The position numbers and the translations under genes are program-made. From Bacteroidales bacterium (GTDB lineage Bacteria > Bacteroidota > Bacteroidia > Bacteroidales > UBA932): 53,246 nt of DNA. Of this stretch, positions 23,211 through 32,644 are shown piece after piece. Position 1 is the stretch's first letter, and the number at the start of each line of letters is the position of its first letter. The stretch spans positions 1-53,246 of the forward strand of contig JAFSUF010000051.1 in the NCBI GenBank assembly GCA_017445425.1, in the 5' to 3' direction. The notes beneath the pieces are model-generated. The model searched no databases, was not told the DNA's origin, and saw nothing but the letters and a program-made list of their open reading frames with translations.

Positions 23211-25298
23211 ATGACGAAGATCAGCAGCCGCACCGCGCGCTTACTCATAATTGTCATCGCCGCCCTTATGGTGGAGGCGATTTCCGTGGCCCAATACCAG
23301 CAGATGCGCAACTTGGTTGACAATGAACTTACGGTTCGTGCCCGGTTGGTCACAAACTCCATCTCAAGGAGTGCCCGCCATACACTGGAGCTCACAGAAG
23401 CCACTATGCGGGAGAATATGTGGGATATCCGCCGCAACCTCAACAACCCTGATTGCACATTTAACGCAATAGTGCGCCTTATAGATGACAACCCCAATGT
23501 GGTCGGGGGATGTATGGCATTCATCCCGGACTACTATCCATCCAAAGGGAGGCTTTTCGAGCCATACGTATATAAGAAAGGTGACGGTTATGTAATTGAG
23601 CAGATAGCCGATATCGAACACGATTACACAAACAATGACGCATTCAATAAGGTGCTCGAGACAAAGACTGCGGTATGGTCCGACCCCTATTCTTATGAAA
23701 ACAGCTCCGTGCTGCGGCTTACTACATATTCCTGTCCCGTCACCGACCACGACGGGAATATCGTTGCAGTATGCGGTCTGGACATAGACCTGTCCCGCCT
23801 TGGAGAAATAATCAACGACCATCAGCACTACCCCTCCTCTTTCTGCGTCCTGATGACACAGGAGGGCAAACTTGTGGCTACTCCCCCGGAAGGGCGCGTC
23901 CCTTTAAAGACAGTGAAAAAGACTATGGCTTGCCTGGGCGACAAATCCATAAAGATCAACGGGAGAACCGTTATCGTACCCGTTTCACAGATGAAAGAGC
24001 CCCCCTACTGGCGCATCGCGCAGGTTTATTATAAAGAAGACCTGTACAAACCGCTGCTAAAAATCCGGCTCTGGCACGTGCTTATGATCCTGGCAGGCGT
24101 GCTCATATTGGCATTTATGATAAACCGATACGCCCGGGGTGAGAAAAAGCTTCAAGACGCCAATATGGCACAAGCCAGGATAAGCAGCGAACTGTCCATC
24201 GCAAGCAATATCCAGACGTCTATGCTCCCCAAGTCATTTCCGCCCGGAGTATTTGGCACTCTGGAGCCTGCCCGCGAGGTCGGGGGAGATATAATTGACA
24301 GTTTCGAGAGGGACGGCAAACTTTTCTTCTGCATAGGTGACGTGAGCGGCAAGGGCGTTCCGTCCGCTATGGTAATGTCAGTAATACACGGCCTTTTCAG
24401 AATGATCGCAGATCATTCTGAAAGCCCCTCTTTTATCCTGGACGCCTTGAACAAGGAGGGATGCCGGGCTAACGACTCCAATATGTTTGTCACTTTCTTT
24501 CTGGGGATAATCGACCTTGCCACCGGACAGATGCTTTATTGCAATGCCGGGCACGACAAACCGATGATAATCACCTGCGATGTCGCACCGCTTAATGTCA
24601 AGCCCAACCTTCCCCTCGGCATCTTCCCGGATACTGTTTATGAAGACCAGACCTGCAACCTCGCTCCCGGCACCGACATTTTCCTCTACACCGACGGTCT
24701 TACCGAGGCCAGGAATATCAGGCGAGAGCAGTTTGGCAAGAAGCGGGTAATGGAGGTCCTTGAAAGATGCCGCCAGAACGACCTCTCACAGAATCAATTA
24801 GTAGAGACGATGCGGCGTGAGGTGAATGCTTTTGTGGATGGCGCCCCCCAGAGCGATGACCTCGCAATGATAGCTATCCGGTACAGCCGGAGAATGAATC
24901 TCACCTTGAAGAACGATGTCAAAGAGATTGCACGCCTGGGTGACTTTATCAAGAGTTTCCTTTCAAGGCTTCATCTAGAGCCCAAAACTGCCGCCAACAT
25001 CCGGCTTGCCTTAGAGGAGATAGTGGTCAATGCCGTAAGTTATGCCTATCCTGAAGGCACTGAAGGCGAAATTACGGTCGAAGCCTCCTCTGACTGCAGC
25101 AAGGCGGTCTTCACGGTAACCGACAACGGGCAGCCCTTTGACCCCACAAAAGTCGAATCCGCCGACATTTCAGTCGATATTGAGAATCGGCCCATAGGAG
25201 GGCTTGGCCTCTTACTTGCCAGAAAAATCATGGACTCGATTGAGTATCAGCGCAACGGAAGCAGAAATGTATTAACTTTGTCAAAAAATATATTATGA
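23211..25298 (+). CDS. Cache-sensor SpoIIE (PP2C) phosphatase fused to an RsbW-like kinase domain
   Basis: The 695-residue protein has two membrane helices (about 9-28 and 285-303) that flank a periplasmic double-Cache-like sensor domain. A PP2C/SpoIIE phosphatase domain follows at about 345-560, with the metal-binding EVGGDIIDSF and CIGDVSGKGVPSAMVM motifs. Residues about 565-690 form a HATPase_c_2 domain like RsbW/SpoIIAB, with RLALEEIVVNAVSYAY (N-box) and IGGLGLLLARKIMD (G-box). So one chain holds both the likely kinase and the phosphatase for a STAS protein, which is encoded next with a 4-bp overlap (ATGA). SypE of Vibrio fischeri has a comparable combination. It starts 15 nt after the porin gene. 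Confidence 0.88.
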   Translation: MTKISSRTARLLIIVIAALMVEAISVAQYQQMRNLVDNELTVRARLVTNSISRSARHTLELTEATMRENMWDIRRNLNNPDCTFNAIVRLIDDNPNVVGGCMAFIPDYYPSKGRLFEPYVYKKGDGYVIEQIADIEHDYTNNDAFNKVLETKTAVWSDPYSYENSSVLRLTTYSCPVTDHDGNIVAVCGLDIDLSRLGEIINDHQHYPSSFCVLMTQEGKLVATPPEGRVPLKTVKKTMACLGDKSIKINGRTVIVPVSQMKEPPYWRIAQVYYKEDLYKPLLKIRLWHVLMILAGVLILAFMINRYARGEKKLQDANMAQARISSELSIASNIQTSMLPKSFPPGVFGTLEPAREVGGDIIDSFERDGKLFFCIGDVSGKGVPSAMVMSVIHGLFRMIADHSESPSFILDALNKEGCRANDSNMFVTFFLGIIDLATGQMLYCNAGHDKPMIITCDVAPLNVKPNLPLGIFPDTVYEDQTCNLAPGTDIFLYTDGLTEARNIRREQFGKKRVMEVLERCRQNDLSQNQLVETMRREVNAFVDGAPQSDDLAMIAIRYSRRMNLTLKNDVKEIARLGDFIKSFLSRLHLEPKTAANIRLALEEIVVNAVSYAYPEGTEGEITVEASSDCSKAVFTVTDNGQPFDPTKVESADISVDIENRPIGGLGLLLARKIMDSIEYQRNGSRNVLTLSKNIL

Positions 25299-25597
25299 AA
25301 ACAAGCATTCAGGTCCTTGACGACAAAATCATAGCCACCCTCGCAGGCGAACTTGACACGGCCGCCGCACAAGAGACGGAACAGGCCCTGCAGCCCTTGC
25401 TTGAAAGCGAGGGGAAAGATATCGTCATAGATTGTACCGATCTGGAGTACATTGCCTCCAGCGGCCTTCGCATCCTCCTCGGCATCCTCAAGAAAGCCAA
25501 GACCGTGGGGAACCGCGTGGTGATGAAAAACACTAACGATGTTATCCGCGATGTGCTTGATATGACCGGGCTGACCAGCATCTTCGAATTCGAATAA
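25295..25597 (+). CDS. STAS-domain anti-sigma factor antagonist
   Basis: This 100-residue single STAS domain protein has the usual IVIDCTDLEYIASSGLRILLG segment, in which one of the two Ser residues (about 56-57) is the site phosphorylated by an RsbW-like kinase. Its neighbour encodes both opposing enzymes. When unphosphorylated such a protein binds and blocks or frees a partner. No sigma factor gene lies nearby, so the partner is unknown. It is the last gene before a strong terminator. Confidence 0.9.
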   Translation: MKTSIQVLDDKIIATLAGELDTAAAQETEQALQPLLESEGKDIVIDCTDLEYIASSGLRILLGILKKAKTVGNRVVMKNTNDVIRDVLDMTGLTSIFEFE

Positions 25598-25628
25598 TCC
25601 AAGTATTCAGAATAACCTTTTTCAAATT

Positions 25629-25670
25629 CCAGCCGCCTCCGCACCGGATGGCGGCTGGTTTATTTATTTT
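25629..25670 (+). terminator. Rho-independent terminator
   Basis: A perfect 9-bp stem (CCAGCCGCC at 25629-25637 with GGCGGCTGG at 25650-25658) has a 12-nt loop. It is followed by a T-rich run. It closes the operon ending with the STAS gene. Confidence 0.85.
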
Positions 25671-25673
25671 TAC

Positions 25674-25681
25674 TATCTTTA
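25674..25681 (+). promoter_or_regulatory. Possible promoter -7 element for the GH97 gene
   Basis: TATCTTTA differs from TAnnTTTG only at the last base. It lies 28 nt before the ATG at 25710 and directly after the terminator. Confidence 0.4.
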
Positions 25682-25709
25682 TAATCCCGATGATCATTAC
25701 AGAAAGAAT

Positions 25710-27671
25710 ATGAAAAGAATACTGATTACTCTCGCGGCAATTGTCACCGCACTATCCTCTCAGGCAAAAGATTACAACGTTGTTTCTCCTGACGGACGCA
25801 TCTCGCTGGACGTCCGCACTTCACCTGAGCTCTCCTGGAGTGTATCCAAAGACGGGAAACAGCTGATTGTCCCGTCGCGAATCGCCCTTACGCTTGCAGA
25901 CGGTACCGTATATGGAGGTAAGGCATCTTTCCGTAAAAGCATAAAAAGCAGTGGCAACGGTGATTATGATGCACCATATTACAAACGCAGCAAAGTTCAC
26001 GACGAATATAACCAGCTGACTCTGGTGGCAAAAGATTTCGACGTAATATTCCGCTCCTGCAACGACGGCGTAGCATACCGCTTCGTGACAAAGAAAGGGG
26101 TAGTGATAACAGACGAGACTGCTGAGTTCAACTTCCCCGACAACCCTTCAGCCTGGATTCCCTACGTCAGGGACGGAGGTTCTTTTGAGAATCAGTTCTT
26201 CAACTCATTCGAAAATATCTACACACACACTACCCTCTCTCAGTGGAATCCGGAAAAGATGGCTTTCCTGCCCGTTACGGTCGAGTCCACCGCCGGTCCA
26301 CGTATCAGCATCACAGAATCCGACTTGCTTAACTATCCCGGTATGTACCTTAACGGCGACGGCGACTCAGCCAGCCTCAAGGCTATGTTTGCCGGGTATC
26401 CCAAGACTATCGAACAGGGCGGCCACAATATGCTGCAGGGGGTCATAACCTCCCGTGAACCTTATATCTACAAGGGAGAAAAGGGGGAGAAACTCCCTTG
26501 GAGAGTCGTGGTTATAGCAGACTCAGACAAGCAACTGGCCGACAACGACCTTGTCTGGCGTCTGGCGAAACCTGCCGAGGGCGACTTCTCGTGGGTTAAG
26601 CCCGGCAAGGTCGCGTGGGACTGGTGGAACGACTGGAACCTCAAAGGGGTAGATTTCAAATCGGGCGTCAACAACGACACCTACAAATATTATATCGATT
26701 TTGCTGCCGACCATGGCATCGAGTATGTAATTTTGGACGAGGGATGGGCTGTGAACCTGCAGGCCGACCTGATGCAGGTAGTGCCCGAGATTGACCTCCC
26801 CATGTTGAGCCAGTACGCCCTCAGCAAAGGGGTCGCTCTGGTGCTTTGGGCAGGATACTGGGCCTTTAACCGCGATATGGAAGGTGTATGCAAACATTAT
26901 AGCGAGATGGGCATAGCGGGCTGGAAGATAGACTTTATGAACCGTGACGACCAGCCTATGGTGGCCTTCTACGAGCAGGCTGCCCGCACTGCTGCAAAGT
27001 ATCACCAGTTTGTAGATTTCCACGGCGCTTTCAAGCCGGCCGGGCTGACTCGCACATGGCCCAATGTCCTTAACTTTGAGGGTGTCAACGGCCTGGAACA
27101 GCTTAAATGGATGGGACCTGAATACGACCAGGTAACCTACGATGTCACTATTCCTTTCACCCGTCTGGTGGCAGGCCCCTGCGACTACACTCAGGGAGCC
27201 ATGCGCAATGCCATTAAAGTCAACTACTACCCGTGCGACAACGAACCTATGAGCCAGGGCACCCGCTGCCGTCAGCTGGCAGAATATGTCATTTTTGACG
27301 CCCCCTTCACTATGCTTTGCGACTCCCCTACCAACTACGAAGCCGAACAGGAGTGCACCCGCTTTATCGCCTCCATTCCCACAGTATGGGACGAGACCAT
27401 CGCCCTGGACGGCAAGATTGGCGAGTTCATTGTGATGGCCCGCCGGAGCGGCAGCAAGTGGTATCTGGCCGCGATGAACAACTGGGATGAGCGTGACGTC
27501 ACCTTCCGCCTCCCGTTCAAAGCAACCGACGGCACCAGGGCCACCCTCTGGCGCGACGGCGTGAATGCCCACCGCAACGGACAGGATTATATGGCTGAGA
27601 GCGTCGAGGTCAATAATGGAGAAATCACCGTTCACCTCGCCCCGGGCGGAGGCTGCGTAGTTGTATTCTGA
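25710..27671 (+). CDS. Glycoside hydrolase family 97
   Basis: The 653-residue protein has a signal peptide (LITLAAIVTALSSQAKDYNV) and the GH97 layout: N-terminal beta-sandwich (about 22-290), a (beta/alpha)8 barrel with VAWDWWNDWNL and VILDEGWAV, and a C-terminal beta domain. GH97 members are either inverting alpha-glucosidases (SusB type) or retaining alpha-galactosidases with an Asp nucleophile. Here WKIDFMNRDDQ carries an Asp at the nucleophile strand, and a Glu follows in LNFEGVNG, which favours the retaining alpha-galactosidase-like group. It acts on alpha-galactosides or alpha-glucosides in the periplasm. No SusC/SusD genes lie nearby. The tricorn-like gene follows after 27 nt. Confidence 0.92.
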   Translation: MKRILITLAAIVTALSSQAKDYNVVSPDGRISLDVRTSPELSWSVSKDGKQLIVPSRIALTLADGTVYGGKASFRKSIKSSGNGDYDAPYYKRSKVHDEYNQLTLVAKDFDVIFRSCNDGVAYRFVTKKGVVITDETAEFNFPDNPSAWIPYVRDGGSFENQFFNSFENIYTHTTLSQWNPEKMAFLPVTVESTAGPRISITESDLLNYPGMYLNGDGDSASLKAMFAGYPKTIEQGGHNMLQGVITSREPYIYKGEKGEKLPWRVVVIADSDKQLADNDLVWRLAKPAEGDFSWVKPGKVAWDWWNDWNLKGVDFKSGVNNDTYKYYIDFAADHGIEYVILDEGWAVNLQADLMQVVPEIDLPMLSQYALSKGVALVLWAGYWAFNRDMEGVCKHYSEMGIAGWKIDFMNRDDQPMVAFYEQAARTAAKYHQFVDFHGAFKPAGLTRTWPNVLNFEGVNGLEQLKWMGPEYDQVTYDVTIPFTRLVAGPCDYTQGAMRNAIKVNYYPCDNEPMSQGTRCRQLAEYVIFDAPFTMLCDSPTNYEAEQECTRFIASIPTVWDETIALDGKIGEFIVMARRSGSKWYLAAMNNWDERDVTFRLPFKATDGTRATLWRDGVNAHRNGQDYMAESVEVNNGEITVHLAPGGGCVVVF

Positions 27672-27698
27672 CAACATGATTAATATAAAACAAAAGAT

Positions 27699-30600
27699 AT
27701 GAAAAGGTTATTATTTGCATTGGCGGCATTGACGGTTACACTGGCCGCATCTGCCAAAGAAGATGAGGCTCGGCTGCTCCGCTTCCCCGCCACCAATGGC
27801 AGCGAGATTGTGTTCACATATGCAGGCGACCTCTGGAGCGTACCGGTTTCCGGGGGGATGGCCCGCAGGCTTACCTCCCACATAGGTTATGAGGGGTTCG
27901 CGCACTACTCTCCCGACGGAAAAACCATAGCTTTCACCGCAGAATATGACGGCAACCGTGAGGTTTACAGAATGCCGGCAGAGGGTGGCGCACCGGTACG
28001 TCTCACCTGGACAGCCACCAACTCTCGCGACGAGATGGGCGACCGCATGGGGCCCAACAACATGGTGATGGCCTGGAGTCCGGACGGAAAGGAGATAGTT
28101 TTCCGCAACCGCATCAGCGACGGTTTCTCCGGCAAACTCTGGACCGTTTCGCCGGAGGGCGGGATGCCAACCGAGGTCTCCCTGCCGGAGGGTGGATGGT
28201 GCAGCTTCTCACCCGACGGGAAGAAGCTTGCATACAACCGTGTGATGCGCGAATTCCGCACCTGGAAGTATTATCGCGGCGGTATGGCCGACGATGTATG
28301 GATATGGGACCTCAAAGCCGGCAAGGTTGAGAACGTCACTAATAACATCGCACAGGATATCTTCCCCATGTGGATTGGCGACGAGATTTATTTCGCCTCC
28401 GACCGGGACATGATAATGAACATCTTTGTTTACGACACCAAGTCCAAAACTACGGAGAAGGTGACTTCTTTTGACCTCTACGATGTCAAATTCCCCTCTA
28501 CCGACGGCAAGACCATAGTGTTTGAGAACGGAGGTTATATATATCGCCTTGACCCGGCAACCCGCAAATATGAACAGGTGCACATAAACCTGGCGGGCGA
28601 TGACATCTACGGCCGCAGCGAGCACCGCAACGTAGCCGGCGACCTCACTGCCGCATCGCTTTCTCCCTCCGGCGAGAGGATTGCAGTGACTGCACGCGGC
28701 GAGGTCTTCGACGTCCCGGCAGCAAGGGGCGTGACCCGCAACCTTACCCGCAGCTCCGACTCCAACGACCGCGAGGCCGACTGGAGCCCCGACGGGAAGT
28801 GGATTGCCTGGATAGGCGACGCCACCGGCGAGACCGAGGTCTACCTGTACGATGTGGAGAAGGGTGGCGACGCAAAACAGCTCACCAGCGGCAACGACAC
28901 TTATATCCGCACGCTTCAGTGGAGTCCGGACAGCAAAAAGCTCCTCTACACCGACCGTGAGAACCGCATCGTGGAGGTTTCTGTGCCCGACGGCAAGAAA
29001 ACTATAATCCTCACCAATCCAGAAGCAGAATTCTACAGGGTGGAATACTCCCCGGACGGCAAATGGCTCACATATACCCGTCCCGCAAAAAATGAGATGG
29101 ATGTGGTGTATGTTTACAATCTCGAATCAAAGAAAGAGTATCCCGTAACCGAGAGGTGGTACAACTCAGGTTCGCCCACCTTCTCTGCCGATGGCAAGTA
29201 TCTGGTTTTCACAGCCGACCGCGATATTCATCCGCAGTATGGCCGCGTGGAGTGGAACTACATACTCGGTAAAATGAGCGGCATCTACATGACGATGCTT
29301 GCTGCCGACACCCCCTCTCCCCTCCTTCCCAAAGACGGAATGCCGTCGGTAGGCGGAGACCGTCCCGGCCCCGGAGGCCCGTTCGGCCCCAGACCTGGAG
29401 GTGAAGAGACTATGGACAGTAAGGGTCCTAAGAAATCTGACAAGAAACCTGACGTAAAGGGCAAGGGCAACGACGCTCCAGAAGAGAAGGATAGCGGGAA
29501 AGATGTTGTCGTAAAGATAGATCCTGAAGGTCTTTCACTGCGCACCGTAAAAGTTCCTGTCGGGGGCGAGATCGGCTGGGGCGGACTATACTGCGACGGC
29601 AATAAAATCTGGTACTCTGCAGGCCGCAGCACCCACGTGTATGACTTTGCTTCCGGCAAGGACGAGGAGTGCGCTGACGGGACCGTGATATATCGCAGGG
29701 GCGACAAAAAGGCCATCATATTCAAAGGAATCAGCGACTTCTCAATAGCAGATTTCGGGCCCAAGATGTCCGGAGGCGACAAACCCGATCTGGGTGGCCT
29801 GGTTACCGACATCGACTACACCAAAGAGTGGGCGCAGATTTACGATGAAGTATGGCGGGCCTTCCGCGACGGCTATTACCTGAAGAATATGCATGGCCGC
29901 AACTGGCAGAAAATCAAAGAGAAATATGCAGTGCTGCTACCTTATGCAAAGACCCGTCTGGATTTGAACTACATAATCGGTGAGATGATATCCGAGGTGG
30001 CCTCGGGTCACGCATACGTCACCGTGGGCGATTACCCCAAGCCGGAGCGGATAGAGATGGGTATGCTGGGGGCCGAGTTCTCCCGCGACAAGAGCGGTTA
30101 TTTCCGTATAGAGAAGATTCTGCAGGGGGCACCATACGAAGAGAAGCTCCGCTCACCGCTCACAGAACCGGGTATGGGCATCAGCAAGGGTCAGTATATC
30201 ACAGCAATAGACGGCGTGCCCACCAATACTGTAGCAAACATATACCAGCTACTGGTTGGCAAGGCCGGTCAACTCACGGAGCTCACCATTTCTGACAAAG
30301 CTGCCGCTGGCGGCAAGAAGGTGGTTGTGAAACCAATTTCTGACGAGTACCCCCTCTATCATTATGAGTGGGTCCAGAAGAATATAGCAACCTGCGACAA
30401 ACTCTCCGGCGGCAAGATAGGATACATCTACATCCCCGATATGGGTCCCGAGGGACTTTCTGAATTTGCACGCTACTATTATCCCCAGCTGGACAAGGAG
30501 GCCCTTATAATTGACGACCGCTCCAACGGCGGAGGAAACGTCTCCCCCATGATTATCGAGCGCCTGCAGCGGGAGGTCTACCGGATGACGATGCGACGCG

Positions 30601-31040
30601 GCTCCACCCTGACCGGCACGGTGCCGGATGCGACCCATACCGGTCCCAAGGTATTGCTGATAGACAAGTATTCCGCCTCAGACGGCGACCTCTTCCCCTG
30701 GAGTTTCAAAGCCAACAATCTCGGCACTGTAGTAGGAACCCGCACTTGGGGCGGTATAGTCGGCATCACCAGCTCCCTGCCCTACGTGGATGGCACCGAC
30801 GTCCGCGTCCCGTTCTTCACCAACTACGACGCCAAGACCGGGCAGTGGATAGTTGAGAACCACGGCGTGGACCCCGACATTTTGATTGACAACGACCCCG
30901 TCAAGGAGTTTGCCGGCGAGGACCAGCAACTGCTGAAAGCGATAGAGGTGGCTCTTGAACAGCTCAAGGAGCGCAAGCCTCTCCCCGGCGTGCCGGCACC
31001 CCGTACATTCCCTGATTTGGGTCTGCCCCAGATAGAGTAA
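27699..31040 (+). CDS. Tricorn-like S41 peptidase, exported
   Basis: The 1113-residue protein has a signal peptide (LLFALAALTVTLAASAK). It has two beta-propellers with SPDGK blades (about 25-560), a basic Gly/Pro-rich insert (about 545-600, for example RPGPGGPFGPRPGG), a PDZ-like domain (about 790-870) and the S41 core. Tricorn catalytic segments are visible: the His in ASGHAYVTVGD, DDRSNGGGN, and the nucleophile Ser in YSASDGDLFPW. The archaeal tricorn is a cytoplasmic giant protease; Bacteroidetes homologues like this one are exported and probably process peptides in the periplasm. Only 4 nt separate its stop from glpA, so the glp genes may share its transcript. Confidence 0.92.
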   Translation: MKRLLFALAALTVTLAASAKEDEARLLRFPATNGSEIVFTYAGDLWSVPVSGGMARRLTSHIGYEGFAHYSPDGKTIAFTAEYDGNREVYRMPAEGGAPVRLTWTATNSRDEMGDRMGPNNMVMAWSPDGKEIVFRNRISDGFSGKLWTVSPEGGMPTEVSLPEGGWCSFSPDGKKLAYNRVMREFRTWKYYRGGMADDVWIWDLKAGKVENVTNNIAQDIFPMWIGDEIYFASDRDMIMNIFVYDTKSKTTEKVTSFDLYDVKFPSTDGKTIVFENGGYIYRLDPATRKYEQVHINLAGDDIYGRSEHRNVAGDLTAASLSPSGERIAVTARGEVFDVPAARGVTRNLTRSSDSNDREADWSPDGKWIAWIGDATGETEVYLYDVEKGGDAKQLTSGNDTYIRTLQWSPDSKKLLYTDRENRIVEVSVPDGKKTIILTNPEAEFYRVEYSPDGKWLTYTRPAKNEMDVVYVYNLESKKEYPVTERWYNSGSPTFSADGKYLVFTADRDIHPQYGRVEWNYILGKMSGIYMTMLAADTPSPLLPKDGMPSVGGDRPGPGGPFGPRPGGEETMDSKGPKKSDKKPDVKGKGNDAPEEKDSGKDVVVKIDPEGLSLRTVKVPVGGEIGWGGLYCDGNKIWYSAGRSTHVYDFASGKDEECADGTVIYRRGDKKAIIFKGISDFSIADFGPKMSGGDKPDLGGLVTDIDYTKEWAQIYDEVWRAFRDGYYLKNMHGRNWQKIKEKYAVLLPYAKTRLDLNYIIGEMISEVASGHAYVTVGDYPKPERIEMGMLGAEFSRDKSGYFRIEKILQGAPYEEKLRSPLTEPGMGISKGQYITAIDGVPTNTVANIYQLLVGKAGQLTELTISDKAAAGGKKVVVKPISDEYPLYHYEWVQKNIATCDKLSGGKIGYIYIPDMGPEGLSEFARYYYPQLDKEALIIDDRSNGGGNVSPMIIERLQREVYRMTMRRGSTLTGTVPDATHTGPKVLLIDKYSASDGDLFPWSFKANNLGTVVGTRTWGGIVGITSSLPYVDGTDVRVPFFTNYDAKTGQWIVENHGVDPDILIDNDPVKEFAGEDQQLLKAIEVALEQLKERKPLPGVPAPRTFPDLGLPQIE

Positions 31041-31044
31041 TAAC

Positions 31045-32640
31045 ATGAGCAATAACGAATTTGACGTAATAATCATAGGCGGCGGCATCACTGGCGCCGG
31101 CACCCAGCGCGACTGCGCCATGCGCGGCCTCAAGACGCTGCTCATAGAGCGGAGCGACATCGCCACAGGCGCCACCGGCCGCAACCACGGCCTGCTTCAC
31201 TCAGGTGCCCGCTATGCCGTAAACGACCCCGAGTCGGCTCAGGAGTGCATCAAGGAGAATATGATCCTGCGACGCATCGCCTCGCACTGCGTGGACCCAA
31301 CCGACGGCCTGTTCATCTCCCTCCCGGAAGATGACTTGTCTTATCAGCAGACTTTTGTGGATGCATGCCGCAGGGCCGGCATCAGCGCTGAGGTCATAGA
31401 CCCGGAGCTGGCCAAACGCCTGGAGCCCTCGGTCAATCCGGAACTTACCGGTGCGGTACGGGTGCCCGACGGCAGCGTTGACCCCTTCCGCCTTTGCGCC
31501 GCAAATATGCTGGACGCCAAGCTTCACGGCGGTCAGGTGCGGCTCCAAACTACCGTTACTGGCTTTATCCGCGAAGGAGACACAATCCGGGGAGTGCATA
31601 CCCGCAATCTCGTCACCGGGCAGGAGCAGGACTACTACGCCTCGGTAACGGTCAATGCAGGCGGCATCTGGGGGCACGACATCGCCGCCCTGGCGGGAGT
31701 AACGGTCGGTATGTTCCCGGCAAAGGGGGCGCTCCTGGTGTTCGCCCACCGGGTCAACAACTTAGTAATCAACCGTTGCCGCAAGCCATCCAATGCCGAT
31801 ATCCTGGTACCGGGCGACACTGTCTGCATAATCGGCACCACCTCAACCAGGATCCCTTTCGAAGAGTGCGACTGTGTGGCCGTCACTCCCGACGAGGTCA
31901 ACCTTCTCATCACAGAAGGGGCCAAGATGGCCCCGTCGCTCTCCGCCACCCGCATCCTGCGCGCATACGCAGGTGTGCGGCCTCTGGTCAGCTCTGACGA
32001 TGACCCTACCGGCCGCAACATATCGAGAGGAATTGTCTGCCTGGACCACGAAGAACGCGACGGACTAAAAGGCTTTATCACCATTACCGGCGGCAAATTG
32101 ATGACATACCGGTTGATGGCAGAGATTGCCACCGATGCCGTCTGCCGCAAACTGAATATCGATAAATCGTGCGAGACAGCCACCACTCCGCTCCCCGGCA
32201 GCGAAGAGGGTTCTTACGAGGCAGTCGCACGCAAGATTTGGGAAAAACCTTCGATGGCCCAGAAAGCTGCTGCTGCCCGAATGGGAAGCCGTGCAACACG
32301 CATCCAGACACGAAACACCTTGGACCAGGCACTTATCTGCGAGTGTGAGGAGGTATCTGTGGCCGAGGTAGAGAACGCCATAGAGCGACTCGACGCCTCT
32401 ACCCTCACCGACCTCAGGCGCCGTACAAGGATAGGGATGGGGACATGCCAGGGTGAATTCTGCGCCTGCCGCGCCGCCGGCCTGCTTGCAAAGGCCCACG
32501 ACTGCATTGAAAAAGAGCGTGCCGACCTGGCCGACTTCCTGCAGGAGCGCTGGAAAGGCAACTTCCCCATCGGCTGGGGCGACACCCTGCGTGAGGCGGA
32601 ATACACCCAATGGGTTTATAAACACGTACTAGGAATATAA
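31045..32640 (+). CDS. glpA: Anaerobic glycerol-3-phosphate dehydrogenase subunit A
   Basis: The 531-residue FAD protein oxidises sn-glycerol 3-phosphate to dihydroxyacetone phosphate. The FAD-binding IIGGGITGAGTQRDCAMRG is at the N terminus, and the ATGATGRNHGLLHSGARY substrate-side motif follows. The C-terminal BFD-like domain keeps four cysteines for a [2Fe-2S] cluster (CECEEVSVAEV and GTCQGEFCACR). Length and order match GlpA (about 540). It is followed by glpB after 4 nt and then by glpC and glpT. No promoter is visible in the 4-nt gap before it. Confidence 0.95.
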   Translation: MSNNEFDVIIIGGGITGAGTQRDCAMRGLKTLLIERSDIATGATGRNHGLLHSGARYAVNDPESAQECIKENMILRRIASHCVDPTDGLFISLPEDDLSYQQTFVDACRRAGISAEVIDPELAKRLEPSVNPELTGAVRVPDGSVDPFRLCAANMLDAKLHGGQVRLQTTVTGFIREGDTIRGVHTRNLVTGQEQDYYASVTVNAGGIWGHDIAALAGVTVGMFPAKGALLVFAHRVNNLVINRCRKPSNADILVPGDTVCIIGTTSTRIPFEECDCVAVTPDEVNLLITEGAKMAPSLSATRILRAYAGVRPLVSSDDDPTGRNISRGIVCLDHEERDGLKGFITITGGKLMTYRLMAEIATDAVCRKLNIDKSCETATTPLPGSEEGSYEAVARKIWEKPSMAQKAAAARMGSRATRIQTRNTLDQALICECEEVSVAEVENAIERLDASTLTDLRRRTRIGMGTCQGEFCACRAAGLLAKAHDCIEKERADLADFLQERWKGNFPIGWGDTLREAEYTQWVYKHVLGI

Positions 32641-32644
32641 TCCA

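Noticed and set aside
26523-27677. A 384-codon minus-strand frame antisense to the GH97 gene
   Set aside because: The GH97 frame has clear family motifs; the antisense product has none and no promoter.
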